Shown here in pieces: positions 62,840 to 64,000 of a stretch of 64,000 nucleotides of DNA. The position numbers and the translations under genes were made by a program. Origin of the DNA: Sphingomonas sp. AP4-R1 (GTDB taxonomy: Bacteria; Pseudomonadota; Alphaproteobacteria; Sphingomonadales; Sphingomonadaceae); assembly GCF_013113735.1 (NCBI RefSeq), contig NZ_CP053346.1:3548001-3612000 (forward strand). The letters are read 5' to 3'. The stretch's first letter is position 1; the number at the start of each line of letters is the position of its first letter. The notes beneath the pieces are model-generated. The model did not search any database. It was not told the origin of the DNA and worked only from the letters and a program-made list of their open reading frames with translations.

Positions 62840-63442
62840 TCAGTTGGACTTTTCGAACGCCGCGCTGATCTTCAGGCGGACCTCGTCGCTGACGGCGGGC
62901 ACATATTTGCTCACGCCGAACTCGGAGCGCTTCAGCGTGCCGGTGGCGGTGAAGCCGACGGTATAGGCCTTGCTCATCATGTTCACGCCGGCGCCGCCGA
63001 AGGTGGCGTCGAGCGTAAGCGGCTTCGTCACGCCGTGCAGGGTGATGGTGCCCGAGATGCGCGCGGTGCGCGGGCCGGTCTGCACCACCGTCTGCGAGAC
63101 GAAGCGGATCGCCGGATATTGCGCGGCGTCGAACCAGTCGGCGCTCTTCAGTTCCCCGTCCAGCGTGGCGTTCGTGGTCGAGATGCCGGCGACGGGCAGC
63201 GACACGTCCAGCTTCGTGTTGGCGATCGCCTTCGGATCCAGCACGAGCGTGCCGGTCGCGCCGGGGATCACGCCGAAGAAATCATTGAAACCGAAGTGGT
63301 TGACGGTGAATTCGGCGAGCGTGTGGTGCGTCTCCACCTTGTAGGTGCCGGCCTCGACAGCCTGCGGCGCGACCGGGGCGGCGACGGCAAGCGCGGGGAG
63401 GGAGGCGGCCAGCATCAGGGCCGCGAGCGGAATCGACTTCAT
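62840..63442 (-). CDS. YceI-family periplasmic protein (copy 1)
   Basis: The 200-residue protein has a signal peptide (IPLAALMLAASLPALAVAA) and a YceI barrel (YKVETHHTLAEFTVNHFGFN, then GTITLHGVTKPLTLDATFG). GGAGC lies upstream of the ATG. The two YceI copies differ clearly in sequence, so they are not a recent duplication. It is the first gene after the LysR gene on this strand. Confidence 0.92.
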   Translation of the reverse strand: MKSIPLAALMLAASLPALAVAAPVAPQAVEAGTYKVETHHTLAEFTVNHFGFNDFFGVIPGATGTLVLDPKAIANTKLDVSLPVAGISTTNATLDGELKSADWFDAAQYPAIRFVSQTVVQTGPRTARISGTITLHGVTKPLTLDATFGGAGVNMMSKAYTVGFTATGTLKRSEFGVSKYVPAVSDEVRLKISAAFEKSN

Positions 63443-63596
63443 GGGAAAGCTCCTGGTTCGGGGAGGCGGCCATCGTGGATGGCGGCGCCGTGCGGACATG
63501 GCCGTCCGGCCCGTCGCACCCCGATGTAGCCTTGCGCCCGTCAGGCGATAATCCCATCCTTCGGCGAATGTCTTTCAACCAGAGGTAGGGAATATC

Positions 63597-64000
63597 CTAC
63601 CAGCATCCTGAGATGGTCGGCATCTGCTCGGCCAGAAAATCGATCCACGCGCGCGTCTTGGCGGCGGGGCGGCGCGTGGGATGGGTGACGGCGTGGACAG
63701 CGCCAAGGCCGATCGGCGGCAGATCCAGCTCCAGTTCCACCAGTTCGCCGGCGGCGATGGCGGCCGCCGTCATGAAGCGGGGCGCGTAGGCGATGCCCAG
63801 CCCGGCACGCGCCGCCTGGACGAGCGCTTCGCCATTATTGGCGTTGAGCGTGCCGCGGATCGGCACCCGGGTGCCACCATCGACGCCGAAACCCCATATG
63901 CTGTCTCCCACGAGCGGCGCCAGCGTGTAGCCCAGGCAATTATGATGGCCGAGATCGTGGATCGAGACGGGCTTTCCCCGCCGCTCGAGATAATCGGGCG
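63597..64000 (-). CDS. LysR-family regulator, C-terminal part (cut by window edge)
   Basis: The frame is open to the window end; about 134 C-terminal residues are seen, so the N-terminal DNA-binding helix-turn-helix is outside. The visible part is the LysR co-inducer domain (GHHNCLGYTLAPLVGDS, then NNGEALVQAARAGLGIAYAP and FLAEQMP at the end). It lies 154 bases upstream of the YceI gene on the same strand. It may control the YceI-b561 cluster, though LysR regulators more often act on a divergent gene. Confidence 0.87.
   Translation of the reverse strand, partial: PDYLERRGKPVSIHDLGHHNCLGYTLAPLVGDSIWGFGVDGGTRVPIRGTLNANNGEALVQAARAGLGIAYAPRFMTAAAIAAGELVELELDLPPIGLGAVHAVTHPTRRPAAKTRAWIDFLAEQMPTISGCW

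Overview
The window is a 64 kb piece of a high-GC alphaproteobacterial chromosome, most probably Sphingomonas or a close relative. This rests on the GC-rich coding style, many TonB-dependent receptors, DUF6481 and DUF2141 proteins, and a D-mannonate dehydratase whose catalytic residues fall at the residue numbers I recall for the Novosphingobium enzyme. I found no rRNA, tRNA, CRISPR array, phage or insertion sequence. Genes are densely packed, often with ATGA or GTGA overlaps, and start codons include GTG and TTG.

Layout. 1-1.3 kb: the 3' end of glpD overlapping a DeoR regulator. 1.3-17.8 kb: a glycan and hexuronate utilisation locus with an MFS transporter, GH31, TonB receptor, two esterases, GH2, two GH43-type Tat proteins, mannonate dehydratase and a GntR regulator; candidate LacI-type and GntR-type operators lie in its promoters. 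18-23.5 kb: a cusABC-type metal efflux operon. 23.7-29.5 kb: housekeeping and hypothetical genes, a MATE pump, glutaminase and threonine synthase. 29.6-32.3 kb: a DUF2141 protein, a diacylglycerol-kinase-like enzyme and a Tam41-like nucleotidyltransferase, suggesting phospholipid precursor synthesis. 32.4-38.4 kb: lptF-lptG-flippase, then a cellulose-synthase-like glycosyltransferase. 38.5-42.5 kb: vitamin B12 uptake and salvage genes (btuDCF type, cobO) with a frameshifted bluB. 42.6-45.9 kb: a Fur-box-preceded siderophore receptor and a PepSY membrane protein. 45.9-56.6 kb: a stress-flavoured block with semialdehyde dehydrogenase, phasin-like protein, large catalase, thioesterase, CDF transporter, Na+/H+ antiporter, and LigD-Ku end joining. 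56.8-60 kb: a large GH2 with an inserted discoidin-like domain. 60-64 kb: a one-strand cluster of LysR (cut by the window edge), YceI, cytochrome b561, YceI, glutathionyl-hydroquinone-reductase-like GST and a serine hydrolase.

A second layer is formed by dispersed palindromic elements about 85-95 bp long, in at least two sequence families. Most sit in intergenic gaps, but one copy lies in frame inside the coding sequence of the Tam41-like gene. This domesticated palindrome, the hexuronate locus with its two operator types, and the YceI-b561-YceI-GST cluster are the most interesting items.
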